A stretch of DNA of 64,000 bases, taken from the NCBI GenBank assembly GCA_946415245.1, contig CAMKRS010000007.1, forward strand, positions 1 through 64,000. Reading direction: 5' to 3'. This DNA is from an uncultured Prevotella sp. (GTDB lineage Bacteria > Bacteroidota > Bacteroidia > Bacteroidales > Bacteroidaceae). A program made the translations under genes and the position numbers. This document shows positions 47,980-56,878 of this stretch, one piece after another; positions within the stretch are counted from its first letter, which is position 1, and each line of letters begins with the position of its first letter. Under the pieces are notes generated by a model. That model was given only the letters and a program-made list of their open reading frames with translations, made no database searches and was not told the origin of the DNA.

Positions 47980-50337
47980 TTAAAATTCTACGGTCACTTT
48001 TCCGTTAATTTGGCGCCCTGTAAGGTAATTTGGCACAGCCCATTGACGTGAATTGACGTCGGTCACCCAGTAGTAACTGTTGACATTGGAAATGCCGAAA
48101 AGGTTCAGACAATCCACACCCAACCAAAGGTTTTTCACGCCCTTTCCATCTTTGATGGCCCGGTAGTTCATACCGATGTCAGCACGCTTGTAGGCAGGAG
48201 CCCGGAAATTCTGTCGTTCGATGCCTCTGTGGGGGGCACCGAAGGGCAGTCCGTCGGCATAAGCCAGTCGTAAGGTCATCCGCCAGCGGTCGGTGCCTGG
48301 GAAATAGTCGGTAAAATGCAGGTTAATGGCCCATCGCTGGTCGGTGGGCTGGGGGAACGATATGCCGTTCATCTTCATCTGTGCTTTCATCAGCGAGAAG
48401 GTGAGCCATGAATCGGTGCCAGGCACAAACTCGCCATACAGTTTCAGGTCCAGACCTGCGGTATAGCCTGAGGCCAGGTTTTCACCGTAGTAGGTGGCCT
48501 TCACGTTCTGGATGTTATAAGGAATGAGGTTCGACAGTGCCTTGTAATACACCTCTGTGGTAAAGCGGAAGGGACGGTCGAGCATTTTAAACCGATAGTC
48601 CATTGCGGCGATAAACTGTAACGAGCGCTGGCTCTTGATCTTCTCATTCAGTTTGGCAACCGTGATGCCGTTCTCTGTGACTGTGTCACGCATCTCTTTA
48701 TAGAACGGTGCCTGATAGTAGAGGCCGGTCGCGAAACGGAACGTGAGATCGTGGTTGAAGGCTGGTACGACGGCCAGTGAAGCTCGTGGTGAGACAATCG
48801 TCTCTTTGCTGAACGACCAATTGGCCAGTCTAACACCATAATTGAGGGTAAAGAAGTTCTCTCCTTTGGCAAAACGGTAGGTGTCCTGCATATATGCCTC
48901 GATGCGATGACTCTTTACATCGTTTTTGGAGGTGAGGGTATATATCAGGTCAAGACGGTCGGCAGAGTGGGGGATGGAGTAGCCGCTGGAATCGCGCATC
49001 TCGTATTCGCGGGCTTGTTCGCTGATGCGTTCTGTCTTATAGGTGATTCCTACTTCCATGTCATGCCGTTGTGTCTTGTGATTGGCCATCAACTTAAAAC
49101 TGACCACGTCGGCCGTCAGGTAGTTACGGGCATGTTCCATGTAAGTTCCTACGCCAAGATGCTCTGACGACTCCGTATCATCGAGCCAGTATTGGCCCAT
49201 GATATCGTAGGTTTCTTTCTCCTTGGTATGGAAGGCAGATGTCAGGAATTTTATCTTGGTGGAATCACCAAAATTGCGGGTGATGGATGCGGTGCCGAAG
49301 AGGGTGCGGAACACATCCTTCTCCTGACCGTCGAAATAGACTTTGAATGACTTGACATCCTCCATCGTACCAAACGAGGTCTCGCGGTCTTCGGGTTTGA
49401 AATTGTAATGATTCTCAGAAATGTAGCCGATGATATCCAAGGCCCATCTACTATTGGGTGTATAGCTGATATATGTCTGATAATCAAAAAAATTAGGTCG
49501 ATACTCTCCAGTGGTTTCGAGGGAGCCTAAAAGATAACGGTTGGTCTTATAGCGCAGACCATGACTCATGGCAAACTTCTTGTTGCTCATGCCTAAGTAT
49601 CCGCTGGCACCTAACAATGAGGCTGTGGCCGTGGCTTCGAAGCGTTTGGGACGTCTGTAGGTGATGTCGAGTGCCGATGACATTTTGTCGCCGTATTTCG
49701 CTTCGAATCCACCGCTGGAAAAACCGATTTTCTCCACCATGTCGGCATTGATGATCGACAGACCTTCCTGTTGTCCGCTGCGGATGAGCAGGGGACGGTA
49801 GATCTCTACATTGTTGATGTAAACAGAGTTCTCGTCGAATGAGCCACCACGGACATTATATTGTGACGACAGTTCGTTGTGCGACGAGACACCAGCCTGT
49901 TGCTGGATCAGTTCTTCAACGGCATTGCCGGTAGTCGATGGTCCCTGTTTGGCATCTTCGATATCGAGTTGCTCGGTGGTGCTGGTCTGTCGCCGTTTCT
50001 CGGTGATGGTCACCTCGCGCAGGGCTTCCATTGGCTTCATCACGATCTGTACCGTCAGTTTGCCCTTGGGACGGCGGAACACCCGTTTGCGAGTGGCATA
50101 GCCGATCATGGAGAAGCGTACCTCTACCGAGTCGGCACTGCTCAGGTTGATAGAGAACTCACCCTGCAGGTTGGTCATCGTTACCTTGCCCTGTTCCAGA
50201 CAGGATACCGTTACCAGTTCCAGTGCATTATTGTCTTCATCGATCACCTTGCCTTTTAGCGTAAAGTCATCAGCCCAAAGGGTCATGCTCATCAGTAGCA
50301 TGACCGTCAGCAGAAGATATGTCTTCGTTCGCTTCAT
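47980..50337 (-). CDS. TonB-dependent receptor with CarboxypepD_reg-like N-terminal domain
   Basis: 785 residues. Signal peptide (about 1-22), a carboxypeptidase-regulatory-like domain (about 25-110: FTLKGKVIDEDNNALELVTV; SMIGYATRKRVFRRPKGKL), plug domain (about 120-235: AVEELIQQQAGVSSHNELSS; QYNVRGGSFDENSVYINNVE), and a beta-barrel ending VTVEF. No SusD partner is adjacent; the substrate is unknown. It is divergent from the GH9/5'-nucleotidase gene, with 130 bp between the start codons, so the two may serve the same nutrient (inference). Confidence 0.92.
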   Translation of the reverse strand: MKRTKTYLLLTVMLLMSMTLWADDFTLKGKVIDEDNNALELVTVSCLEQGKVTMTNLQGEFSINLSSADSVEVRFSMIGYATRKRVFRRPKGKLTVQIVMKPMEALREVTITEKRRQTSTTEQLDIEDAKQGPSTTGNAVEELIQQQAGVSSHNELSSQYNVRGGSFDENSVYINNVEIYRPLLIRSGQQEGLSIINADMVEKIGFSSGGFEAKYGDKMSSALDITYRRPKRFEATATASLLGASGYLGMSNKKFAMSHGLRYKTNRYLLGSLETTGEYRPNFFDYQTYISYTPNSRWALDIIGYISENHYNFKPEDRETSFGTMEDVKSFKVYFDGQEKDVFRTLFGTASITRNFGDSTKIKFLTSAFHTKEKETYDIMGQYWLDDTESSEHLGVGTYMEHARNYLTADVVSFKLMANHKTQRHDMEVGITYKTERISEQAREYEMRDSSGYSIPHSADRLDLIYTLTSKNDVKSHRIEAYMQDTYRFAKGENFFTLNYGVRLANWSFSKETIVSPRASLAVVPAFNHDLTFRFATGLYYQAPFYKEMRDTVTENGITVAKLNEKIKSQRSLQFIAAMDYRFKMLDRPFRFTTEVYYKALSNLIPYNIQNVKATYYGENLASGYTAGLDLKLYGEFVPGTDSWLTFSLMKAQMKMNGISFPQPTDQRWAINLHFTDYFPGTDRWRMTLRLAYADGLPFGAPHRGIERQNFRAPAYKRADIGMNYRAIKDGKGVKNLWLGVDCLNLFGISNVNSYYWVTDVNSRQWAVPNYLTGRQINGKVTVEF

Positions 50338-50400
50338 CAGATATTATAACGCATTTTTCCGTCGATTTGTTGTGCTACCGATGAAAAAGTGGGTAAAATG

Positions 50401-50432
50401 TTTGGCTTTCTCGCAAAAAGTCCGTATCTTTG
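50401..50432 (+). promoter_or_regulatory. Promoter of the GH9/5'-nucleotidase gene
   Basis: TTTG (50401-50404), 20-bp spacer, TATCTTTG (50425-50432): an exact match. The ATG is at 50468. It shows that the longer open frame starting at 50108 is not the gene start. Confidence 0.8.
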
Positions 50433-50467
50433 CCCAACTTATTAGCAACATTAGAAACCAACAATTG

Positions 50468-53400
50468 ATGAATGATATGATTCAAAAGTTTCTTAAGACT
50501 GTCGTCCTAGGCGTCGTCCTAATGATGGCCGTGCCGGCAGCAGCCACCAAGGTCCTCGGACTCAAAGTGATCGACAAGAACTACCTCATGGTGCATTTCC
50601 GTGATGGTGAGGTGCATTATCGCGATGACGGTACGGGACCTAGTGCCTATCTGGGCCATTCCTTTGCCGAGGGCGATGATACCCTGCTTGTGTTTGGTGA
50701 ACGTCTGGTGGCCGACCGTGCCCAGCAGGCAGCCTTGTGGCGTATCAGTTCCGTTGATGACAAGACCTTTGGCAACGTCCGTCCGCAGCATGTCTGGCGT
50801 AAGTCGAAACCGATGAATTTCGACCATACCCTCACCGCCGAACTCGACCACTGGCTCTTCCTACAGTTGCCGAAGGCGATGAAACAGGGCTGCACCTACA
50901 CCGTGACTATCCCCAAGGGCATCGGTGCCGAAACAACCTCTCTTTCCGTTTGTTTCGACATCTGGAACTCGCAGTCGGAGGCTGTCCATGTGAATATCAT
51001 CGGTTACGTGCCCTCCGAGCAGACGCATGCTGCCGACCTCTACCAGTGGTTGGGTGATGGCGGGCAGCGCGACTACAAGGATTTCGAGGGTAGGCAAGTC
51101 TATTTATATAATGTGAAGACGCAGGAAAAACTGAATGTCGGCACAGTGAAGTTCTGGAAGCATGCTGCCGATGCTGAACAGGAGGCTGGCAAGAAAGCCC
51201 TCATCGGTACCGATGTGTGGAACATTGACTTCAAGACCGCCGCCTCAGGCCGTTACCGTTTGGTGGTCGAGGATGTGGGCTGTTCGATGGACTTCGATAT
51301 CTCCCCCAACGTCTACTTTGAACCCTATCGCTACTCCGTCCGTGGTTATTATTACATGCGTCTCGGTGAGCCGAAAGATCCCGAACATGTCTGGCCTGTG
51401 CCCCGTCAACCGCAGTTCATTCCCGATGAGGATCCGAAGGAGTTGACCGTCTATAAGACCGACCTCACCCCGTGGAGTCCTGAGTGGCGCCAGTTGCGTA
51501 TGGATGTCTGGGATGAGCCTCACTTCAAAAAGGCCGAGGCCTCGATCTTCTGGAAACACCGTCTGCCCGGCAATCCTGTGAATACCGTTGTCCGTGGCGG
51601 ACATTCCGACGCTTTCGACTGGGACCGTCATCTGGCTCATGTCAGTAATATCTACGACATGTTGCTTCCCTTTATCCTCTCTGATGGCCGACTCACCGAT
51701 GATAACCTCGGTATCCGCGAGAGCGGCAACGGCATTCCCGACCTGATCGACGAGGCCCGAAACGAGGTAGATTTCTTCCTCTCCATCCGCGACGGCGAGG
51801 CCTATTCGCAGGGTGTCACCAATCCCTGTTCCGACTGGACGGTGATGTTCCAGGCCGGCTGTACCACGATGGCTGCTTGGGCCAATGCCGCCAACTGTGC
51901 CGTACTTGCCGAGGCCTTCCGTCTGCAGCACAATGACTCCCTCCAACAGTATTATACCACCGAGGCTATCAAGGCCTTCCGCTTTGCTGAGAAACAGGAG
52001 AACCAGCAACTCGATGACATGCAGGACGTCGGCAGCATTCAGATGCGTGGGCGTGACTTCCGTCAGTTGGCTGCTGCTTTCCTCTACAACCTTACCGGTG
52101 AGCAGCAATGGGAGGATATCTTTGCAGAGGAGAGCATGATTAAGACGCCTCAATCATCGCTTTTCAGCAAGGGGCGTCAGGGCTTCTTCGGTATCGGTGT
52201 TACCAACCGCCACGAAGCCGGTGATGTGCCCTTCTGTCAGCTGTGGGCTGCTGCCGCATACCTCATCTGTCCGCACCCCCGCCATCACGCAACCCTTTAT
52301 GACAATCTTCGCGCCAGCATCAATGCACAGGCTGAGAGCTATAATATCAGTCATATGGCCGAGCGTCCTTCACGTCGCAGTGCCAACGACACTCGTTGGC
52401 AGGTATCTCAGAACCTCCAGCTTGTGATGATGGCCCACTATATGGCTGACAACGATGTCCGTAAACGTGAGCTTGAACATGTCATGATGACTGAGGCCGG
52501 ATGGGCTCTCGGACGTAACCCTGGCAATATTGTCGAGATGACAGGTCTGGGTGAGCGTCATATCACTGACTGCTACACCACGGGTCGTAACGACGGTGCG
52601 CCTGAGTGCCATCCGGGTCAGACGCCCTTTAACGGCACCGAGACCTGGTCGCCTGGTCAGAACGGTGGCGATGCGCAGGTCATCCTGAAATACTGCTATC
52701 CTGCATGGGATCAGGGTTGGCCACGTCAGGAGTCCTATTTCAATCAGCGTTACTTCTGGGTCAATGGCGAGTTCACACCCCGAGAGACCATGCGTGGTAA
52801 GATGGCCTTGCTAGGCTACCTTAATGCCGTCGCCCAGCAGCAGAAGCCTATCGTGGTGCTCTACGAGAATGATATGCACTGCGCCATCGACAACTACGCT
52901 CGTCTGGCCGGTCTCCGCGAGATGGTCGCCTCGGGGGATAGTCTCGCTGTGGCCCTCGTCAGCTGTGGCGATTATCTGCAGGGTGGCGTGGCTGGCTCTA
53001 TTTCAAAGGGCCAGTACATTGTTGATATCCTCCGCCACATGCCATACGATGCTATCGGACTGGGCAACCACGAGTTTGATTATGGTGTGCCTCGCATGCG
53101 CGAACTCCTTGACCAGCTGCCGTCGCCCATCGTTTGCGCTAACTTTTTCGAGGCTGGCTCTCCTATACCATTTTATGCGCCTTATGTCATCCGTCAGTTG
53201 GGCGGTCGCCGTGTGGCGTTCGTTGGCGTCGTCACCAGCGAAACCATGCGTTCGGAAGCCTATTCATTCTATGATGACAACGGTCTGTTACTCTATGATC
53301 TGAAACCTCGCGAGATTGCCCGCATTGTGCAGCAAGCCGTTGACGAGGCCCGTAATCAGGGTGCCGATATCGTGGTGCTCATCTCGCATCTTGGCGAGCA

Positions 53401-54316
53401 GCCTGTGACCAACCACCTCAATAGTCACGAACTCGTGGCCCGTACCCGAGGCATTGATGTGGTGCTCGATGGTCACAGTCATTCCGCCATCGAACAAAGC
53501 GAGGCACCCAATCTCGATGGTCGTATGATTCCCGTTACGCAGACCGGTACCCAGCTCCAGAATATTGGTCGGCTGACCATCGCCCCCGACGGCAAATGTA
53601 CCACTCGTCTTATCCCGCTCGCTGATGCCGTCTACCAGCAGCCACGCATCAAGGCCGTGACCGACAGTGTGAAAAACCTGATGAAGCAGGTCACAGAGCG
53701 AGAGATCATTCGCAGTCCCTTCGATCTGACCATCTACGAAGCCGACGGTAAGACACGTCTGGTGCGCAGTGGTGAGGCGAATATTGGCGACCTTGTGGCC
53801 GATGCCTTCCGTACTGTCCTGAAAACGGACATCGGATTGCAAAATGGTGGTGGTATCCGCAACTCCATTGGAAAGGGATCCATCACCTATGGCAAGGTAC
53901 TCGATGCACTGCCTTTCGGTAACCCGATGATCACACTTGAGGCCACCGGGCAACAGATTGTCGACATGCTCCAGAAGTGCGCTACTTACACAGTCGAGGA
54001 CGGTAGTTTCCCACAGGTGTCGGGTTTACAGTTTAAGATTACCGACCGTGCAGGTGTACGCACCGTATCCGATGTTCAAGTGCTTGACGCCGCTTCTGGT
54101 CAGTACAGCCCTATCGACCTCATGCGTCACTACACCATCGCTACGACGGAATACACCATCAAGGGCGGATTCTACGACACACTGAAATCTGCCCGTGTTA
54201 TCAGTATCACCTCGCAGAGCTATTGCGACTGTCTGGCTGATTTTCTTGGCACCTTCAATGGTACGATGCCACAGTCCTATGCGAAGCCTCAGGGCCGCAT
54301 TACTTTCGAGAAATGA
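50468..54316 (+). CDS. Secreted fusion of a GH9 glycosidase and a 5'-nucleotidase/cyclic phosphodiesterase
   Basis: 1,282 residues. Signal peptide (about 1-27, VVLGVVLMMAVPAAATKV). Residues about 30-330: N-terminal Ig-like region of the GH9 cellulase group (AVHVNIIGYVPSEQTHAADL). Residues about 360-780: GH9 (alpha/alpha)6 barrel with GGHSDAFDWDRH (Asp381 and Asp384, catalytic base region) and NPGNIVEMTGLGERH. From residue about 795: a complete UshA-type enzyme, with metal motifs ENDMH (800-804), GDYLQGG, GNHEFDYG (866-873), ISHLGEQ and GHSHS (1002-1006), and a nucleotide-binding C-terminal domain (LQNGGGIRNSIGKGSITYGK; DALPFGNPM). The linker is only a few Gln-rich residues and there is no second signal peptide or internal stop, so this appears a true fusion. 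Confidence 0.9.
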   Translation: MNDMIQKFLKTVVLGVVLMMAVPAAATKVLGLKVIDKNYLMVHFRDGEVHYRDDGTGPSAYLGHSFAEGDDTLLVFGERLVADRAQQAALWRISSVDDKTFGNVRPQHVWRKSKPMNFDHTLTAELDHWLFLQLPKAMKQGCTYTVTIPKGIGAETTSLSVCFDIWNSQSEAVHVNIIGYVPSEQTHAADLYQWLGDGGQRDYKDFEGRQVYLYNVKTQEKLNVGTVKFWKHAADAEQEAGKKALIGTDVWNIDFKTAASGRYRLVVEDVGCSMDFDISPNVYFEPYRYSVRGYYYMRLGEPKDPEHVWPVPRQPQFIPDEDPKELTVYKTDLTPWSPEWRQLRMDVWDEPHFKKAEASIFWKHRLPGNPVNTVVRGGHSDAFDWDRHLAHVSNIYDMLLPFILSDGRLTDDNLGIRESGNGIPDLIDEARNEVDFFLSIRDGEAYSQGVTNPCSDWTVMFQAGCTTMAAWANAANCAVLAEAFRLQHNDSLQQYYTTEAIKAFRFAEKQENQQLDDMQDVGSIQMRGRDFRQLAAAFLYNLTGEQQWEDIFAEESMIKTPQSSLFSKGRQGFFGIGVTNRHEAGDVPFCQLWAAAAYLICPHPRHHATLYDNLRASINAQAESYNISHMAERPSRRSANDTRWQVSQNLQLVMMAHYMADNDVRKRELEHVMMTEAGWALGRNPGNIVEMTGLGERHITDCYTTGRNDGAPECHPGQTPFNGTETWSPGQNGGDAQVILKYCYPAWDQGWPRQESYFNQRYFWVNGEFTPRETMRGKMALLGYLNAVAQQQKPIVVLYENDMHCAIDNYARLAGLREMVASGDSLAVALVSCGDYLQGGVAGSISKGQYIVDILRHMPYDAIGLGNHEFDYGVPRMRELLDQLPSPIVCANFFEAGSPIPFYAPYVIRQLGGRRVAFVGVVTSETMRSEAYSFYDDNGLLLYDLKPREIARIVQQAVDEARNQGADIVVLISHLGEQPVTNHLNSHELVARTRGIDVVLDGHSHSAIEQSEAPNLDGRMIPVTQTGTQLQNIGRLTIAPDGKCTTRLIPLADAVYQQPRIKAVTDSVKNLMKQVTEREIIRSPFDLTIYEADGKTRLVRSGEANIGDLVADAFRTVLKTDIGLQNGGGIRNSIGKGSITYGKVLDALPFGNPMITLEATGQQIVDMLQKCATYTVEDGSFPQVSGLQFKITDRAGVRTVSDVQVLDAASGQYSPIDLMRHYTIATTEYTIKGGFYDTLKSARVISITSQSYCDCLADFLGTFNGTMPQSYAKPQGRITFEK

Positions 54317-54338
54317 CGATATAGGTTACAATAAAAAT

Positions 54339-54362
54339 AGGCCAGGGCGTTTTCCCTGGCCT
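54339..54362. terminator. Bidirectional terminator
   Basis: AGGCCAGGG (54339-54347) and CCCTGGCCT (54354-54362), 9-bp perfect stem. T-rich sequence flanks it on the minus strand (ATTTTTATT), and TTTCC follows on the plus. It separates the convergent fusion-enzyme and Spy-like genes. Confidence 0.75.
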
Positions 54363-54384
54363 TTCCATTTTAGTAAAGGGGCTG

Positions 54385-54957
54385 TTATTTATTTTGTTTT
54401 TGTGGTTTTGGCTGGTGGGGATGCTGGCCGTTGTGCGGCCCCTTCCCGGGACCGTTGGGGCGGCTGGCGTTGGGTCTGTCGCCATTCCATTTGCCGCGCT
54501 GGTTGGCGGGTCCGCGCTTTGCGAGACGATTCATCGACTGCTTCTCCAATTCATAGACGCGCTGAATCTGTTTGGCCGTTAGGAATTTGCTGTATTTATC
54601 GAAGTATTCCTGACGAAGGGAGAGCATTTTCTGACTGTGTTCGAATTGGTCTTTGATGGCCTTCTCGGCCTCGGCATCAGTCATCTCTGCACGGTTCTTT
54701 TTCTGGCCGTGGCCTTTGGGACGTAAGGCCCACACCTCCTTCTGATAAGCGCTGTAGGTCTCGATGAACTTCTGACTGGTGGCATCGTCGAGTGCCAGTT
54801 GGCGGGCGATGTGCTTGGCTTGCATCGCAGCCATCTGTTCACGGCTCATGCGTTGTTTCTTACTAGTCTGCTGGGCGTTGGCCTCCTGTGCCGATACGGC
54901 GGTGCTGAAAACAATCATCATAATGGTTGTCAGCAGAATTCTAAATACTTTCATCAT
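54385..54957 (-). CDS. Spy/CpxP-like periplasmic protein
   Basis: 190 residues. Signal peptide (about 1-23, FSTAVSAQ), then two helical segments with the LTxxQ-like pattern (QLALDDATSQKFIETYSAYQ; EYFDKYSKFLTAKQIQRVYE) of Spy/CpxP-type chaperones, and a Pro/Gly/His/Lys-rich tail. It is encoded in the operon of an ECF sigma factor, so it may be an envelope-stress effector or anti-sigma cofactor. Start ATG 54957 overlaps the previous gene by 17 bp; 54954 is also possible. Confidence 0.72.
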   Translation of the reverse strand: MMKVFRILLTTIMMIVFSTAVSAQEANAQQTSKKQRMSREQMAAMQAKHIARQLALDDATSQKFIETYSAYQKEVWALRPKGHGQKKNRAEMTDAEAEKAIKDQFEHSQKMLSLRQEYFDKYSKFLTAKQIQRVYELEKQSMNRLAKRGPANQRGKWNGDRPNASRPNGPGKGPHNGQHPHQPKPQKQNK

Positions 54958-55321
54958 TGTCTAATTCGTTTAAGTAGTTATCTAAAAATTGTTCTTCTTG
55001 ATATACCTCGAGCAGGTAGTCCTGATCGTCGGTGCTGAGATTGTTGAATGCCAATTCCACGTTTTCGAAGTCGTCGGTGGTGGCATCACTGCCTTGCGGC
55101 AGCGCCTTCTTGACGATGAAAAGCAGGGCGATGCATGCAGCGACGGCAATCACTGCGCGGACGGTCATGCGGACGATGCGGGCCTTACGAGATTCTCCTG
55201 CGGGAGCACTACTCTCTTTCAGCTCTTTCATCACGTTCTCCTCGAGCTCGTCGAAGAATCCGTCGGGCACGGTGTAGGGCATCTGCTTGCCAATGTGGCT
55301 GAAATCATAATTCTGTTCCAT
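54941..55321 (-). CDS. Single-pass membrane protein, probable anti-sigma factor
   Basis: 126 residues. A cytoplasmic N-terminus (about 1-47, YTVPDGFFDELEENVMKELK), one membrane helix (about 50-70, VRAVIAVAACIALLFIVKKA) and an acidic tail (VELAFNNLSTDDQDYLLEVY). It sits 3 bp after the ECF sigma gene, the typical place for an anti-sigma protein, though no zinc-binding HxxxCxxC motif is visible. The assignment is by position and layout. Confidence 0.65.
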   Translation of the reverse strand: MEQNYDFSHIGKQMPYTVPDGFFDELEENVMKELKESSAPAGESRKARIVRMTVRAVIAVAACIALLFIVKKALPQGSDATTDDFENVELAFNNLSTDDQDYLLEVYQEEQFLDNYLNELDNDESI

Positions 55322-55324
55322 ATA

Positions 55325-55867
55325 TTATATGTCGTTTGAGTTCATATACTTGATGATTTTCTCTTTCGCAAAGTGGTAGTTCGCCTTGACGGTAGCTTCC
55401 GTGGAGTCGGTGACGGCGGCTATCTCGCGGTACGACAACTCGTCGTAGTAGCGGAGGTTGAAGGCCAGCTGCTGTTTAGCGGGTAGGGCAGTGATGGCCT
55501 CTTGCAGTCGGATGGCTTCGGCATTGCCGTAGACAAAGTAGTCGTCGGCCTTTATCGTGAGTGCCGCCAGAGGCGTCTCGTCGAGTGACAGCGTCGTCTT
55601 GCCTTGGTTCCGTCCTAACAGACGCAGGGCTTCGTTGGTAGCGATGCGAAAGATCCAGGCCTTGAACGAGCCCTCGCCGCTATACTGACTGAAGGAGCGG
55701 AAGATGCGGAGGAATGTGTCCTGTGTCGCGTCCTGTGCGTCAGCATGGCTCACCACCAGTCGGCGGATATGCCAATAGACTGGCTCCTTGTATTTCGCCA
55801 TCAGCAGTCGGAATCCCTTTTCTGCGTTCTCCCTGATCAACGGGATGATTTGATTATCGTCTGTCAT
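55325..55867 (-). CDS. ECF-type RNA polymerase sigma factor
   Basis: 180 residues. Region 2: GFRLLMAKYKEPVYWHIRRL, DAQDATQDTFLRIFRSFSQY and FKAWIFRIATNEALRLLGRN. Region 4: ITALPAKQQLAFNLRYYDEL and SYREIAAVTDSTEATVKANY, forming the -35 recognition helix-turn-helix. First gene of a three-gene operon with a membrane anti-sigma-like protein and a Spy-like protein; this points to envelope stress control (inference). Confidence 0.94.
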   Translation of the reverse strand: MTDDNQIIPLIRENAEKGFRLLMAKYKEPVYWHIRRLVVSHADAQDATQDTFLRIFRSFSQYSGEGSFKAWIFRIATNEALRLLGRNQGKTTLSLDETPLAALTIKADDYFVYGNAEAIRLQEAITALPAKQQLAFNLRYYDELSYREIAAVTDSTEATVKANYHFAKEKIIKYMNSNDI

Positions 55868-55930
55868 CTGATAATATGACCTTCAGAATGGTGGAAAGTA
55901 AAAAGCTGAGGCGAAGAAAAGTGAAATATA

Positions 55931-55962
55931 TTTGGTTTTTCTCTCATTTCTTCGTACCTTTG
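55931..55962 (+). promoter_or_regulatory. Promoter of the map-tsaD-cinA operon
   Basis: TTTG (55931-55934), 20-bp spacer, TACCTTTG (55955-55962). The map ATG is at 55994. Confidence 0.8.
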
Positions 55963-55993
55963 CACCCGCTTATATATATAATAAGGTAAAAGA

Positions 55994-56878
55994 ATGGCTC
56001 AGAGAAATAAGAAAAGACGCTGGCATTGCTTGTCGGGAGTTGCCCCTACGGAGATGGACAAGACCATCATGTATTGGGAGAACAAAGGCAAGGAGGTGCC
56101 GACGCGCGACCTGATAAAGACACCGGAACAGATAGAGGGCATCCGCAGGGCTGGAGTTGTGAATACTGGTGTGCTCGACGCGGTGGCCGCCGCCATCCAT
56201 GAAGGAATGTCGACATTGGAGATTGACCAGATCTGTCGAAAGTATTGTGAGGAGCACCATGCCATCCCCGCCTGTCTGAATTATGGCGGCGATGAGGATA
56301 CCCAACCATTCCCGATGTCAGTATGCACTTCGATTAATGAAGTTGTTTGTCACGGTGTGCCCAAGGAGGAGGATGTGCTTGAAGAGGGCGATATCATCAA
56401 TGTCGATTTCACCACTATTCTCGACGGTTATTATGCCGATGCCAGTCGTATGTTCATCATCGGGAAGACTACGCCAGAGAAAGAACAACTGGTACGTGTG
56501 GCCAAGGAGTGTCTCGAAATCGGTATGGAGGCAGCCAAGCCCTATTCTTTTGTGGGTGATATTGGCCATGCGATTGAGAAACACTGCAAGAAATACCACT
56601 ATGGTGTGGTGAGGGATCTGGCCGGTCATGGTGTGGGTTGTGCTTTTCACGAAGAGCCAGACGTGAACCACTATGGTCATCGCGGAACGGGTATGCTGTT
56701 GGTACCGGGAATGGTGTTCACCATTGAACCGATGATCAATATGGGTACCTATGAGGTGTTTATCGATGCCGATGATCCCTACGGATGGGAGGTTATCTCG
56801 GCTGATGAACAACCGAGTGCACAATGGGAACATACGCTGTTGATGACGGAACATGGCGTGGAAATACTGACGTATTAA
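55994..56878 (+). CDS. map: Type I methionine aminopeptidase
   Basis: 294 residues. It removes the initiator methionine from nascent proteins. Dinuclear metal ligands: Asp in INVDFTTILDG, Asp in YYADASRMF, His in LAGHGVGCAFHEEP, Glu in MVFTIEPMINMG and Glu in QWEHTLLMTEHG. An N-terminal extension of about 35 residues (RNKKRRWHCLSGVAP) is typical of Bacteroidota and may be a short SEC-C-like segment. The stop overlaps the tsaD start by 1 bp. Confidence 0.95.
   Translation: MAQRNKKRRWHCLSGVAPTEMDKTIMYWENKGKEVPTRDLIKTPEQIEGIRRAGVVNTGVLDAVAAAIHEGMSTLEIDQICRKYCEEHHAIPACLNYGGDEDTQPFPMSVCTSINEVVCHGVPKEEDVLEEGDIINVDFTTILDGYYADASRMFIIGKTTPEKEQLVRVAKECLEIGMEAAKPYSFVGDIGHAIEKHCKKYHYGVVRDLAGHGVGCAFHEEPDVNHYGHRGTGMLLVPGMVFTIEPMINMGTYEVFIDADDPYGWEVISADEQPSAQWEHTLLMTEHGVEILTY

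Noticed and set aside
50108..50467. Upstream extension of the GH9/5'-nucleotidase frame
   Set aside because: It lies before the consensus promoter (50401-50432) and runs through the divergent TonB receptor gene; the signal peptide begins after 50468.
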